Below, one piece after another: positions 13,879 to 26,300 of a DNA stretch of 64,000 bases (the stretch's first letter is position 1; every line of letters starts with the position of its first letter). The stretch is taken from NCBI GenBank assembly GCA_022266195.1, contig WHVY01000002.1, forward strand, positions 7,951,001 to 8,015,000, read 5' to 3'. This stretch comes from Tetranychus cinnabarinus. Its lineage: Eukaryota; Arthropoda; Arachnida; Trombidiformes; Tetranychidae. Below the pieces are notes generated by a model. The model ran no database searches and had not been told where the DNA came from. It worked only from the letters and a program-made list of their open reading frames with translations. The translations under genes and the position numbers were made by a program.

Positions 13879-16800
13879 TTTAACGGTTAACTTTGGGTTT
13901 CTTGTTTGGTTACTATGGAATCAAGTATTTCTTTTTCCCTCTTGATTTTTGGTTTTCTTTGTTTGGACGGTTGATACAATCAACTTGATTGGCACCACAA
14001 ATATTTTCACTTATTAATTAACAGATTGTTGATCACAATATGTAAACCGATCATGTAATGTCGCTGAAATTGAATCTAATTAAAGATGTAACAACCAAAG
14101 ATATGGTAAACAATGGACACTATAACAGTGATTGTAAACAAAAATGGCCAACTGTTGGGTTAACAATTTATAATGCATTACAGTAGGTGATTGAGTGTTT
14201 TACTTTGTGTCTTTTCCCTCTCTACATTGATTCGAGTACCTAAATTTTAACCTAGTTTTTTTACCAAACCATTTTTTTCAACTGTTCAACAATTTATCAA
14301 ATTGTTCACTTCATCACTCAGTTTTTTTTACGTTCTGTGATTCATTTTTTGTATTTCTTTTTAAATATAAAAGGAAAAAACTTGAAACTTTTTTTCCTTG
14401 CTTCTAGTTTTCAGGTTGAAAGGATAACACTCACTGTAAAGGTTTTACCTCTTTTTTACTCTCATCCACCAATTTCATCAAGATTCATGCGTAAATTCCT
14501 GAAAGCTGAATTAAGAGCTGAATTTTGGATCTATTTCTTTTGCCTTTGTGTCTTCAATGTTTAACGATATTTTCCTATCTACTTTTCTCGCTCATTGAAT
14601 CTCATGTTTACTTCCAACCATGATAAACCCTTCACTTTTTATCCGTTTAACATAATCTTTGTTTCTCTTCCTTTTTTCAACTTTTTAGTGTAAAATTGCT
14701 GATAATTGTCAATTGATTTAGATTGATTAAGATTGGTTGTTCAACAGAGAGTAAAGAATAATTTTCCACCAACTCTGAGTAGATCAATGGTCAACTCATC
14801 ATTGATCGTCAGGCTAACTGAAGATGCCATTTTATTTTATTTATTTACTTGATTACTTGAGCTTTTCATTTCACAATTCATTTACTGATTGACACTTAAT
14901 GGTAGAATAATTTTGTTGACCCAATTAGAAGTTTTGGAGATTTTTCCTCGTACTTTGCTCTTCTAATCAATCCATTTCAGATTCATTTGCTTTTTCAACA
15001 GCAAACCCAAAAAATGTAATGCTGAGTGTACATCTCAAATCGCTGTTGATTGTGATGAGGAGTTAAATGAGTAAATAAATGGCTTGAATGGCTGAGTTAA
15101 TTAAAATAAATTGACCATCCAAGTCAAGGGTAAACTTGAGTTGAGTTGTCACATTATTAAACTTGATTTGCTTCTCCAGCTTACAACTGTCAGTGTAACT
15201 CGCCTTGTCAAGCAAAAAATTTAATTTAATCATTAGAGTTTACTGTAGGTACGAAAAATTCTTGAAATTTTTTCACCATCGATTTGGTTTGAATCTTGTG
15301 TGAAATAAAAATTCAAGTTGCAATTTCAAAACCAGTTTTTCATCTAAATAACTGCGAGTTGACGAGTCGAGATCAACGGTGAAAACCTTCGATGGGCAAA
15401 AATTTCACCTTGATGCATCAACGGTTTTTTTCACTTACAAATGACAATTTAACCCTCGAGTTTAATTGCTCAATTTGTGATCATCATGACACATTTAGAT
15501 ATATTGTTTCCACTAATCATTTTTACTCCCTTCGCTAATAGACTAAAACAGTCGACTTGATCAGGAAGCTTAACCAGTTTTCGTGTATTAACTGCATATA
15601 AGATTTTGAATTTAATCTCAATCATAACTGCTTTCACTTTCAACTTCTGGTTGGGATTTCTGGCTAAGTCTTGGTTATTTTTGCGTTAAGCAAGAAATCA
15701 AAATTATCTTTAGTCTTAACAATGTAATCTATATCTAAACTGAGTGCTCGTTTGTGCTAATAACTTTTGAACCAGAAGTCAGATTCTGATAATATTCAGT
15801 CAGCAGTATTTCAAAAATGAAAGAACCATAAATCCAAAAATTCAATGTTGTTCAGCTATATGACCTCTAAATGACATTTTAAGGTCACTTTCTGAGGTTT
15901 ACTTTTTCCGATTGATGTTTGTTACATGTTTTATATATTTTAATGATTACTTAGTAATCGAATCAGTTCAGAGGAAGATCTTTCCATTCTTTGTATTAAA
16001 GAGCTTTTAAATTACAATTTGCTCAGAGATATCAGACATTTCAATCTGTCTTGTGAACAAAGTCAAACGGAGTTGCGATAAGTTTAAATGGATTGATTAC
16101 AATTAGAGTCAAGCTTTTTGTTAACAACAATTGTAAGTCAATTTTGATGATTTTTTTCTTGGTCAAAAAGTAGGCAAAATTTTGATTAAACAAGAGACAC
16201 GAAAAATTTGGTCCATCATTTGTAAGTCAATTGATTTATGATGATTTAGTAGTTTCAATGTTATTAACTATATAACATTACAATGTATAAGTAAAGTTAA
16301 CTCAATCGATATCCACAGTTAAAGGGCAAGAAACAGATTCAACTTGTAAAATGTATTATTAGTTGAAGATTACCATTACAATGTTATTACAATTGAAATT
16401 TGATTGTTATTTTTGGTTATGTCCTAGAAGAAAGGCCAAAAAAATCAAATCAATGCGTCAAACTTTACCTTCTTAAATATCCCAAGAGCTGCCTTAACAT
16501 TAGTTTACTGATGATAATATGATCATAACCATCAAACTGTAATGGACTCGATCATCAAGATAAATGATGATTTGATTTCAACAAACCATGTAAATTTGAT
16601 TCTTCAACATGAGCTTCACTTTTAAAGTGTCCACTTTTACAATCTCAACCTCCAACAACCAAAATCAAACCATATCCAAGGATTGTTTTCTGGTTTAATG
16701 CTGCTCTTATACCATCAGTATTGTAATACAAATGACAATTACTATTAGTACAGTTGCTTAATATAAAAGTGTACATTTAAAAGTGAATCCTTTGGTTTAA

Positions 16801-18384
16801 CCCAAATAAGACGATAATGATGATGTACAAAGAGAGTGGTTATAATCTGGTTTGTTGGCTTTTCCTGGTTCATTCAGTACTTAGTCTTGGTTTGGTTTTA
16901 CCAGCAATCTTTTTGTCTAATGCATGATGAAAATGGTCATTTCATTGTTGTTACCCAACTCTTTAATTTTATTTGGTAAACTTAGCAATTCAGTTAATTC
17001 TGCATGTTAAATGTGAACCTTGAAATGGTCAAGATGTTGATTAAATTGGAAGCTTTTCGGTTGAAACCAACACTTTTAACCTTTTTAGGTTTACATTATG
17101 TCTCTTCACTTGAAAATGTTTCACATTACCTTTTAACAAATGATTAGTTTTGCTGTAAGATACAAACTGTACTATTACTTGAGAAAATTGAATATTTTCA
17201 CCAAAATTGATTGTGATTTATTGTGATTTGCTTTCATTTGACCCGATTGTGATTGGTTTTAATTCTTGCCATACTTCATATGTCCCTCAAGTCCTTGTAA
17301 ATGTCATCAGCATCCATTGAAAATTGGTAATGATAAAGTTTTGACATAAAACATCAAACAACAGTAAACACAATTAACAGCTAATTGAGGTAACATTATG
17401 ATTTGTGATTTAACCATGAAAGAAAGCTTCATTATGATTAATTACGCCTTATAAATTGTGAGGCAAACATGGGTAACACATTGTGAATCAAGTAATCTAA
17501 ATTAATGGCTACTTAATGGGTTTACTCGAAGGAATCGATGAATTTTACTTTTATTTCTTTCCTTTTGTTGAACGTCAGTTTTCACTTTAATTTATCTCAG
17601 TTTTCAAGACAAATCAAATTGATAAATAACATTATTGGTTTAGTGAATTGAATCCCCATGTGCTAACGAAGAAACAGGCGTTTTATCATTAAGCTTATTA
17701 ATAACAAAACATTTTCTTTCTCCTGTCCAACTTGATTCGCAATAAAGGCAATTCTTTGTTCTGTAGCTCTACTTTTTTAGACTTCATTGTTATACTTCTG
17801 GTCTTGTTTTGTTTCCTTAGTTTTGCCTCTCAATGACTCGATATCATTTTTAATATTACCAGGTTATTATAGAGAAACCCTATCCTTTAGCATTTTGCTT
17901 TCCTTATTATTTTTTGTTGTTCTGCTGATTCTTTCCTTGGTTAAGGAAGAAAGCTTTTTGTTTCATGGTTCCTGCTTTTTTTACCTGTTTAGACTGTCCA
18001 AGAGAAAATCTTTCAAAGGTATATTTGTTTACAATCGCAACAATATTATCTGCTACTATCAATAATGATTCTAATCAGTATTGTTTGTGGGTTTTTCCTA
18101 TTCGCTCATCTTTGTATAATATATTACATGTGAGATCACCAAAATTGTTCCAAGAATAAACATGACATCTAAGAATTATGGAACAGCCTGAAGTAGGAGT
18201 AATTTTGATCATTATCAACAATGTCGATTCACTATCTTCGTATTTTGAAAATGTGAGGAGTTAAGAGTAAAATATTAAATGTTGATACATAATTATGGCA
18301 TATGATATAATTACATATTATTATGGTATATGGAATAAACAATTTAATTTTCAATCATCATTGGATATATCTATCAAGTTTATT
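13879..18384. other. Upstream of the kinin receptor; no gene recognised
   Basis: The sequence is AT-rich and without a supportable coding exon. The open frames at 14337-14564 and 17787-18159 are T-rich, hydrophobic by composition, and resemble no family. The part nearest 13879 should hold the receptor's 5' UTR and promoter, but I see no convincing TATA element that fixes the start site. Confidence 0.45.
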
Positions 18385-20273
18385 ATTTACAAATTAACTT
18401 GATGAGGATTTTAGATTTCAGATTAGAAGAAATAAAAAAATTTGTATTCATATTTTTGTACATAAACATTACAGAGTTGATGAGTATAAAGTTTAAAATT
18501 TGATATTGAGTTTTTATAAAATATACAAATTCAAGTGCTAATTAGAAAAGACTCATTCGTTAGATGAATTTGCCCATTCAACAGGGATGCTAAGATTATT
18601 GCTCTCCCGTCTTTTTGGAATACTTTTAATCTTTAATTTGGCCGCAGCTGAAAAGGAACCCATTCGGAAACCGCTTTTAACATTACTGTTACTACTCTTG
18701 GGATTCTTTGCGTTGTTATTTTGGTTCAATTTTTCAACCAAATCAATTTCTTTAGTGAATTCATCTGCTCGTTTCAAAGCTCTTGCATAAGCAACATCCT
18801 TAGCGTCATTGGCTGGTAAATCTTGTGTGGAACTAATTTGCTCTAAGAATTTTTCTAATTTATCGTCAAAGTATGGAGGACACAATTTTCCATTTTCTGC
18901 ACATTCCACCACCCACTCTAAGGACACTTTAGATATACTTCGATATTTTTCTTCGTGTCGATTGAGATTATATGCTTCACGAGAAGTCATATGAGGTCCA
19001 ATAATTACATGCGTAACTGCAGATACAAGTTCGTTATAAACAATGCCTCCAAGACGAGAGATGAGTTTTTTTACATTTTGATGATAATTAGTGCCTAAAC
19101 CACAAAAACAAAAACTGAGTCCGTCGAAAACAACAGTGGAAGGAATCGTTTTGGTGAAAACTAGTTTTTCAATTATGGTAAAAATATCCTTTTTGACAGG
19201 TAGAACAGGCAAAGAATTATCTTGTGTTGAAGTAGTACTGTTTTGACTACAACTTTGTAATTGTTTACGTTTTCTTTCTCTTTCTGCTCGTCTTAACTCA
19301 TTCATAGCACTGTCGTCTCTTAAACAATATTTTGGATCATCTTCCATTTGAGGAATCCCTTGAAGTTGTGATTTATTGATCCAGTCAATATTAACTATTT
19401 TTACGTCTGGGTCACTCATTGCAGCTTTATATTTGTCACCAGCTTTACTAGCTACAACTAAATGAGTAGTTTTGTTATTAGGATCAATTTGAGTTGATTG
19501 TGTATACTCAGTATCAGCATCATATTGGTTCAAAAGTAACCCGGAATGCCAGTTACCTCCGTTTGTAACAACCATTTGTTTAATTTTTATTCTTTCACGT
19601 TGTTCAAACTGAAAATAAGAAAAAAGTCAGCTATAAAAGAAGAGACACTTTCATTTTTTAAAACTTACCCCTGATACACAAATATTCATTCCTGCAAACA
19701 CAGGTAGAGTGAACTCTTGAGGGTCTAACTCTTTTATATCAAGAATATCTTCTCTCTTTTCCCAGCATCTAAATACCCATCCAGGACGCATTACAGGTTT
19801 GTTTGCTTTCCTAAAATGTTTTACTTTTTCAGTGTTCCAGTTTGTAGCAACAATGTGAGTTGTCTTTGCATATAGCGCTGGTTTAAAAATACCACCCATG
19901 GCACGAGTTTTACTCCTAATTTCAGAAACAACAGAATTATCTGAAATACCAGAGAATGTTAAAGATACTTTTTTCATACAAGTACTGGCGATGTGAGGAT
20001 GCTTGAATGAAAGCAAGTCTTTAGGCTTTCTTGGATTTATTGAGAGCAAGGCAAAAGCTGAGAAAATTTTTAGACTCTTTTTGGATTTGAGAAGTGAAAA
20101 CTCGCTAGATTCGAAAGAATCCAAAACTAAAACAGGATTTTCTTGAAGCGAGATCATTTCATCGATTTCTGAGAAATCAATCCAGCGAGGATTAAACACC
20201 TCGCGTAAAAGCGAGTTGTAGGCTGATCGTAGTCCATCACAATCTTGTGATTTGAGGAAAAATATTTTAAACA
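18385..20273. repeat. Segmental duplication block A, copy 1
   Basis: This block matches 30275-32125 almost base for base over long runs. It includes exon 3, the short intron 2, most of exon 2 and about 150 bases of 3' flank of a TopBP1-like gene. Because the intron is retained, the duplication was genomic and not through RNA. The 5' border of the similarity falls inside exon 2, so the second copy lacks the first exon and the start of exon 2. Confidence 0.85.
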
Positions 20274-20609
20274 AGCGGTCTTTTGCTGGATCTCCTGAAG
20301 TGTGAAACGTTTCCTCTACGCCAAAAGGTAAAGCACCTGGAAATGGTGTGGAGACTATCAATAAAAATCAGAATTAGTTTTATGAGCAACAAAAAAGTTA
20401 ACATAGATTATGCGAGAGAAGGTATAAATTATCATTGAAAAATGGCTGTCATATAAATTAAATGAATACTTACTTCCTCTGACGGGCAAGAATTCATTGG
20501 TCAATTGTGTTTCATCTTCTAACGTGACATCAGTACCATGATTATCCGGTCTCGGTCTTTTGTTAGTTGATTTTCTTGGATGTCGTGAAGTGTTAAAAAA
20601 GTCATCCAT
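18553..20609 (-). CDS. TopBP1-like four-BRCT protein, copy 1
   Basis: Three exons: 20474-20609, 19669-20354 and 18553-19608, giving 625 residues with phase 1 and phase 0 junctions. The order matches the N-terminus of TopBP1: BRCT0 (about 71-158, starting DRLFKIFFLKSQ), BRCT1 (171-248, with FSGIS, GGIFK, TTHIVA and PGWVFRCW), BRCT2 (263-355, CVSG, NNKTTHLVV) and BRCT3 (433-520, FCFCGLG, THVIIG, LEWVVECAE). Ser and Lys residues at the places that hold phosphopeptides in TopBP1 BRCT1 and BRCT2 appear present. In TopBP1 these repeats bind the 9-1-1 clamp and Treslin during replication start and checkpoint signalling in the nucleus. Human TopBP1 is about 1500 residues with nine BRCTs; here BRCT4 onward and the ATR-activating region are missing. 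Exon 1 carries a basic KRPRP-type stretch that could be a nuclear signal. Paralogs are at 30413-32130 and 43742-45896. Confidence 0.85.
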
Positions 20610-20639
20610 GCCAAAGGCAAGTCACCTGGAGATTGTGTA

Positions 20640-20760
20640 GAGACTATTCAATAAAAACCAAAATCAGTTTTAAGAGTAACAGAAAAGTTAACAAGGACTA
20701 GGCGAGAGGAGATATAAATTATGATTAAAACATGGCTGGGTATACTTTTTTAAATTAAGT
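20640..20760 (-). repeat. Partial tandem copy of exon 2 start and intron 1
   Basis: Just upstream of the copy-1 start codon, this stretch resembles 20340-20460, which is the beginning of exon 2 plus intron 1 of the same gene. Shared words include the exon-2 start region ending in CACCTGGA, the intron end with CAATAAAAA, and the run AAAAGTTAACA. The reading frame of the relic is not joined to exon 1. It looks like the remains of an earlier tandem duplication inside the locus. Confidence 0.6.
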
Positions 20761-20815
20761 ACATGTAAAATAATTAAAAACTTATTTGCAAATTATGCTC
20801 AAGTTTGTTTATCAA

Positions 20816-20887
20816 AGACGGTTACCACTTACCGGTTACTCGTTCTATACTCGCAATAACCAAATAGCCGGTTAAGAGTAACCGTCT
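20816..20887. repeat. Short foldback sequence
   Basis: AGACGGTTAC at the left is repeated as GTAACCGTCT at the right, with further inner complementarity around CTTACCGG and CCGGTTAAG. It could form a stem of about 20 base pairs with a loop of about 30. It has no coding potential and its function is unknown. Confidence 0.4.
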
Positions 20888-21402
20888 TCTTTCTAATTTA
20901 CAGTTTTTAAAATTATCTTGCAAGATATTTAATGATTGGGATTCTTATTCAATTTGACTTCTCCAATCAAATAATTGCTCACACATGTTAAAAAATTAAA
21001 CACTTATCAAATTCTCATTGTGTCACTTGTGCTTCAACTTCAATTCATATTATTTGTGTTCTTTACATATTTGTTGCTGATAAACTTGTAAGTAGTATTT
21101 ATTAATGGGGATTTATCTAATTATTGACTCTTCATTTTTATTCACAAGTTTACTTAAAATGCTCATAATCCCGATTTCTAATCATTAGTCATAGAATGCC
21201 CATTAAAAACATTTTTATCAATGTTTGATTTAATTTATTGTACTTCAATGAGCTCAATCTCGAAATTACTTTCGCTTACAATCAATGCAATCACAGCTAA
21301 AGCAATTGTAAATGTTTTCAAGATATAATTTTTGGCAATTCTTGCAAATTCATCGAAAAAAACTATAAAATTTGGTGGATTAAAATTGGAAGAAACATCA
21401 CT

Positions 21403-22353
21403 TTAACCATCAATTTGCTTCAAAATGTGATCAACTGCTTCGGCAATAGATGGAAAGACATGTTCTGGTCTAGGATTAATCTTTTCCTCATCACCAGAAC
21501 GATATTTTCCTGTTTGCAATAAGATGCCATGGAATCCAGCAGATTGTGCACCTCGAATGTCTTCTCGAACATCCTAGTTAAGATAAAGAAAAAAAATGTA
21601 TTAGATTATAATCAGGCTTGTTTTATTTCTCATGGTGAAAACCTACATCTCCAATCATATAGCAATCTTCAGGTTTCAGGTCAAATGGTTTGATCGCATC
21701 AAGAAAAAACTTTTTCTCTGGCTTGCCAACAATAATTGGTTGACAATCAGTTGAATATTCAAGGGCAGCAATAAAGGCACCAGGCCCAAGCGCAAGGCCA
21801 TCGTATTTTTTAAAATATCGTGATTTATGGATACCAATCAAAGGAACACCTCTCATTATACAACTGAAAGCATCGTTGAGTGATTGATAGTTAAAATGGC
21901 TTGGAGATAAACCAATCACCACAGAGTCAGCATCTTTAGGTTCAACATTTGTTTCAACAATATCCTGGAAATCTTCGATGGCTTTCTCGTCAATCATTAA
22001 AAAAGGCTTAGTTAAATTACATTGAATTAATAGATCACCCGCTGCTGTTAATGAAGTGTGTATCTCATCAGGTTTGACATCAAAGCCCAATCTAATTAAC
22101 CTTTCATGTAACAATCGACGACTTTCTTTGGTAGTGTTTGTTGCAAAACGGATTTTAACTCCTCTTTGACGAAGCCTAATTGAAAAGAAAACACAATAGT
22201 CTATAAAAATAACACAAACTGGAGCCAATAGCTCAAAATAAAACTAATTACAACGTGTTTACCTTACCTGTTAATAGCTTCGATCGCTCCAGGGATCACA
22301 AAGTCATCAATGTGAAGAGTTCCACTCAAATCAATTAAAACTCCTTTAACCAT
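21403..22353 (-). CDS. HDHD2: HAD-family phosphatase, HDHD2-like
   Basis: Three exons, 22268-22353, 21647-22175 and 21403-21573, encode 261 residues, the usual length for HDHD2 and LHPP. Motif I reads DLSGT with the nucleophile Asp at residue 8. The second Asp of the classical DxD is Ser, as in the HDHD2 group. Motif II lies in FATNTTKES. The cap region includes HKSRYFKKYDGLALGPG. VGKPEK supplies the motif III Lys, and GD followed by VRED across the last intron supplies the motif IV acidic residues. It is a cytosolic Mg-dependent hydrolase; the physiological substrate of HDHD2 is not firmly known. It lies between the TopBP1-like copy 1 and GBA copy 1 and starts at the first ATG after a clean 5' region. 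Confidence 0.9.
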
Positions 22354-22789
22354 TTTTTAAAGTTGGTCGCGTAAAGAAACAAAAACAAAACAAAACAAGA
22401 CTTCTGGTGACACAGTGACATCTATTATCCTACTTCAAGTTACCAGATTTGTCTCTACTTTGCGAGTTTACTTTGAATTAACAATAAATCTTATCGATCC
22501 TATTAATCCTATTAATTATATTGATTTTCACTGAATTTTCAGTCACATTCTATTGGAATCATGATGAAAAAACACATTTTTAGCATATATTTCATGTAAA
22601 TTATGCTAATGATAGGCATCATGTTGAAGGGCGTTAGCTTTGCCTATGAGTTTACACAAGACGCAAGGTTGCCTCAACGTATCTTCAGTTTGATTTAGCT
22701 ACATTCTAATCTTATGAATTTTTCCACCCCTAATTTGATTAAGCGCCATTAATAATAATTCATTATTGTTGATACCAAAAATGTCAGTA

Positions 22790-23320
22790 GAAACTAACTT
22801 TTAACGCTCTTTCAGCTGCGGCCACCAAAACGGCAACAACTTTAACTTGAATAGGTTCTTGAATATCAAAATACTATTAAAAAATTTCTTCAATCGACAG
22901 TTTTCGATAAATCGACGTGAAAGTTGAAACTTCGACTACCTTTAGTTCAATCATGGAAGCAGATTTTTTTAATGGAACCAGTTTTTTTGATGTAACTTTT
23001 GATGATACAACAGATCAGATTTTCCCTTAAACCTTTCGCTTTCTGTGGCTGTAAAAGTTAAAGAGCTGAAAGTTATCAGGCACTTAGCAAAGATCGAACA
23101 GTTTTCTTGGATTTGGTCATTGGCCTCAAAACTTTGAGCATCAATATTTCGAGAATATTAATACCTACAATCATTAGATTTTATTATGGGCTATAATATG
23201 TTGAAATTTTAGATCATTCAAAATGATACAAAAAAAGTTACAACATTGTCAGATTTGATAATTAAGGATATTCGTTATTCAATTATATTATTATGGTCCA
23301 TAATAAAATTATTGACTACT
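22790..23320. repeat. Diverged copy of the inverted-repeat sub-unit
   Basis: This stretch shares ordered words with the sub-units of the 26540-30105 inverted repeat: AGTTGAAACTTCGA, GGAAGCAGATTT, a TTTCTGTGGCTGTAAAAGTTA-type segment, CTTGGATTTGGTC-like and ATTTCGAGAATATTA-like blocks, and TTATGGGCTATAAT. The order is the same but the identity is clearly lower. It is an older member of the same repeat family, sitting upstream of GBA copy 1. Confidence 0.6.
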
Positions 23321-23589
23321 CCTTAGTAACAATTTCAATGATCAGCTTGATTATATCATGAATTAAGGAAAAGTTCGTCGTTGGTTAAACCAATGGTGGC
23401 TGTGAGATGCTTAAAGCGACTTTTTGTCAATTTTGATTAAGCACAACGAGAGCAATACTGCACTTGCTTCAAGGGGAAATTGAATCATATCATTCTGATA
23501 AGCTAGTTACATGAACGCCCTTTGCGGTACTTGCCTAGTTGATTGTGTTGTCATGATCACCAGAATTTACGTCGATTAATTAAGGAGAA

Positions 23590-23597
23590 TATAAATA
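23590..23597 (+). promoter_or_regulatory. TATA-like element of GBA copy 1
   Basis: TATAAATA lies 62 bases before the ATG at 23652, which would place transcription start near 23620 and leave a 5' UTR of about 30 bases. This is a motif and spacing call only. Confidence 0.4.
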
Positions 23598-23651
23598 AAT
23601 TTTCTATTTAAATGAATAAAACGTTCAAAAATTGTTCTTTACACTTGAAAT

Positions 23652-25437
23652 ATGATGTCAACTCAATTGATTGCCCTTTCACTAATTGCAATTTGTATAA
23701 CTACCCTATCCTTAGCCTGTCAAGTTAGACAACACACTGAAGGCGAATCATTCGTCTGTGTTTGCAATGAAGCTTATTGTGATTCAATCAATACTGAACC
23801 TAATTCCTTGCCTGACCACTTAACCATATTTCAAACTGATAAATCATCTCATCGTTTTGCAAAAAGTCTAATCCATGTAAGTGATTTAATTTATGATTCT
23901 AATCAACTTGCTGATGTTCGTGTACAAATCAATACAACAGATCGTAAACAAAAAATTATTGGTTTTGGAGGGGCTTTCACTGATGCAGCTGGAATCAATC
24001 TTAACAAATTACCTGATAGTTTAGCTGATAAATTAATTGAAGATTATTTTGGTCCTAATGGCTTACAATATACAGTTTCTCGTGTTGTTATGGCAAGCAG
24101 TGATTTCTCAGATCGACCTTACTCCTATGATGATGTTGAAAACGATTTGGAGTTGAAAAATTTTTCCTTAACACATGATGATCACCAATATAAAGTGAGT
24201 AATTTTTATTCAAATTGTTCTCAATTCTGACAATAATTTAATCTAGCTGCTAATTTTTGCTTTTCTAGATAAAATACATTAAAAAAGCTTTAAATTGGAC
24301 TTCTCAGCTCAAGCTTTTCGCCTCATCCTGGTCATCTCCTAAATGGCTGAAAACCAATGGAGAAATCAATGGTCTTGGTATTTTAAAAGGTGATCCTGGA
24401 AGCATCTATTGGAAAACTTATGCAAATTATTTTGTGAAGTAGGTTTAGTTAACATTATCTGTCTACATTTTTATAATTTAAATGTTAATTGTTCTTCTTG
24501 AATCAGATTTTTTCAAGCCTATGAAGCCCTTGGTATTGACTTTTGGGGACTCACACCTGGAAATGAACCCAGTGTTGGCTTTATTCCTTTTTTGAAGCTT
24601 CCTTCTTTGGGCTTTTCGGGTGCCATGATGGCAGAATTCATCAAAAGAGATTTGGGTCCAGCTTTAAAAGCAGCCGGTTACGATAAAAATAAGCTCAAAT
24701 TGATGGTACTTGACGACAATATTCCCTATCTTATGAATTTTGTTTGGCCGATCCTCAGTGATCCTGAAGTGAACCAATACGTTTCTGGTGTTGCTTATCA
24801 TTGGTACGCTCAATCTATGCATGAAGCTTTAACTCAATTTCATTCAATGTATCCTGAATATTTTATACTTTCAAGTGAAGCTTGTGAAGGATTCAGAGCC
24901 AATGAAAAAGCCTGTAAGTCTTGATTTTATTATCGATTAACACCAAACTGACGATTCTCATTTAACACATTTGTCTTGTATTTCACAGTGACTATTGGAA
25001 ACTGGACTCGAGCTGAAAATGTAATAGCTGATGTAATTGAAGGTCTCAACAATTGGTCAAGTGGTTGGGTTGATTGGAATCTTGTTCTTGACGAAACTGG
25101 TGGACCCAATTGGCTTCAAAATGCGGCTGATGCATTTATATTTATTAATAGCACTTCACCAGAGTATTATAAACAACCAATGTTTTATTCATTTGGTCAT
25201 TTTAGCAAATTTATTCAGCCTGGATCGATTCGTCTCGGCCATACGATCATCGAAGGAGAAGTCGACGCAAATATAAAAATGACTACATTTCTGAGTCCAT
25301 CTAATGATTTGATTTTTACTTTCCTAAATCGAAATCAAAAACCTATTGAACTATCGATTAGTGGTTTAGTCGATAGACCATTTACTTTTACATTCGAACC
25401 TAGATCAATTACAACAATAATAAAACCATTTAAATGA
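23652..25437 (+). CDS. Lysosomal glucosylceramidase, paralog 1
   Basis: Glycosyl hydrolase family 30 enzyme that splits glucosylceramide into glucose and ceramide in the lysosome. Exons are 23652-24194, 24269-24438, 24507-24913 and 24989-25437, giving 522 residues (human GBA precursor is 536). It has an N-terminal signal peptide, the Cys-rich start with FVCVCN, then FGGAFTDAAG. The acid/base is Glu258 in GNEP and the nucleophile is Glu362 in SSEACEG. Later conserved pieces are DWNLVLD, GGPNW and FGHFSKFI. All catalytic landmarks are intact, so it should be active. Intron positions and phases (0, 2, 1) match paralog 2 at 34167-36854, so both come from one ancestral gene copied as DNA. The introns here are short (67-75 bases). 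Confidence 0.95.
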
Positions 25438-25578
25438 AAAACTGTATTGCGATATTTCTTTATTTCAATTTAAAAAATGACCTTTTATACTGTGTGTTGT
25501 GATTCTGTTTTCTTAGTATTTTAAATTATATGTTTATTCATTAAAGATTCAAGAACTTTCGTCGGAATAACAGCGAAA

Positions 25579-26272
25579 CCAACTAAAAATCTTCAAGAAT
25601 AGCAAAGTTGAATGATACGTGTAACGTTAGTTAGTATCGCAAGATCATATTGTAATCTTCAAGAATCCAATTTAGTTTGACTCATCTCGGATATATTAAA
25701 TTAAGTAAATTGTAAATCTTTAAACATTTAAAAACAAATTCAATTAGCTCAGAAATTATCAAGATTAGTTTGGAAGATAAAAAAACATTAGAAATGCTAC
25801 AAATTATTCCTGACTCTGAAGAACCAGAACAATACAACACTGGAACCAGTGTCAAACCAGGATTTGGGTTATTTAAAGGACGGTTAGATTCTTACATTGG
25901 GTTTTAAATTGCCTAAATTGTTACTTTTTAGCTCTAAATCAAACTAGATTTAGGATTTGATCAATCAAGTGTGAAATTAATGTTTACCAACACAAACAGT
26001 CTAATTGATCAACAATGGCTTTGATGCCTCCTAACTTTTTGGGATTAATTTTTACGTAAAATTGGCGAACAATACTTTTTGTCTTTATCTCGACCCCACT
26101 TGTTGAATCCTATTGAAAGTTAAGGCTAAAGGACTCTTATCGATTAAATTTGTAACATGGAAACTTTGCTTTCGAATCAATTGAAGGTTGAATAGAAGGT
26201 AAGTCAAAAATTAAAAGAATAAATAATCATTGCCATCATTATGAACCCCATTAATCACCTTAATCGGTGGTC
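25579..26272. repeat. Segmental duplication block B, copy 1
   Basis: Nearly identical in order and sequence to 32402-33101. The match is essentially perfect over several hundred bases from the segment beginning ATGCTACAAATTATTCC, and weaker at the left end. It contains a short open frame. In this copy the upstream ATG seen in the other copy is ATT, leaving an internal ATG with a 37-residue frame. It starts about 140 bases after the end of GBA paralog 1. Confidence 0.85.
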
Positions 26273-26300
26273 ACATTTATGACCTTAATCATCATATTTG

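Noticed and set aside
17787..18159. Overlapping hydrophobic plus-strand frames
   Set aside because: Hydrophobicity follows from T-rich DNA; TTG start for the larger one and no family match.
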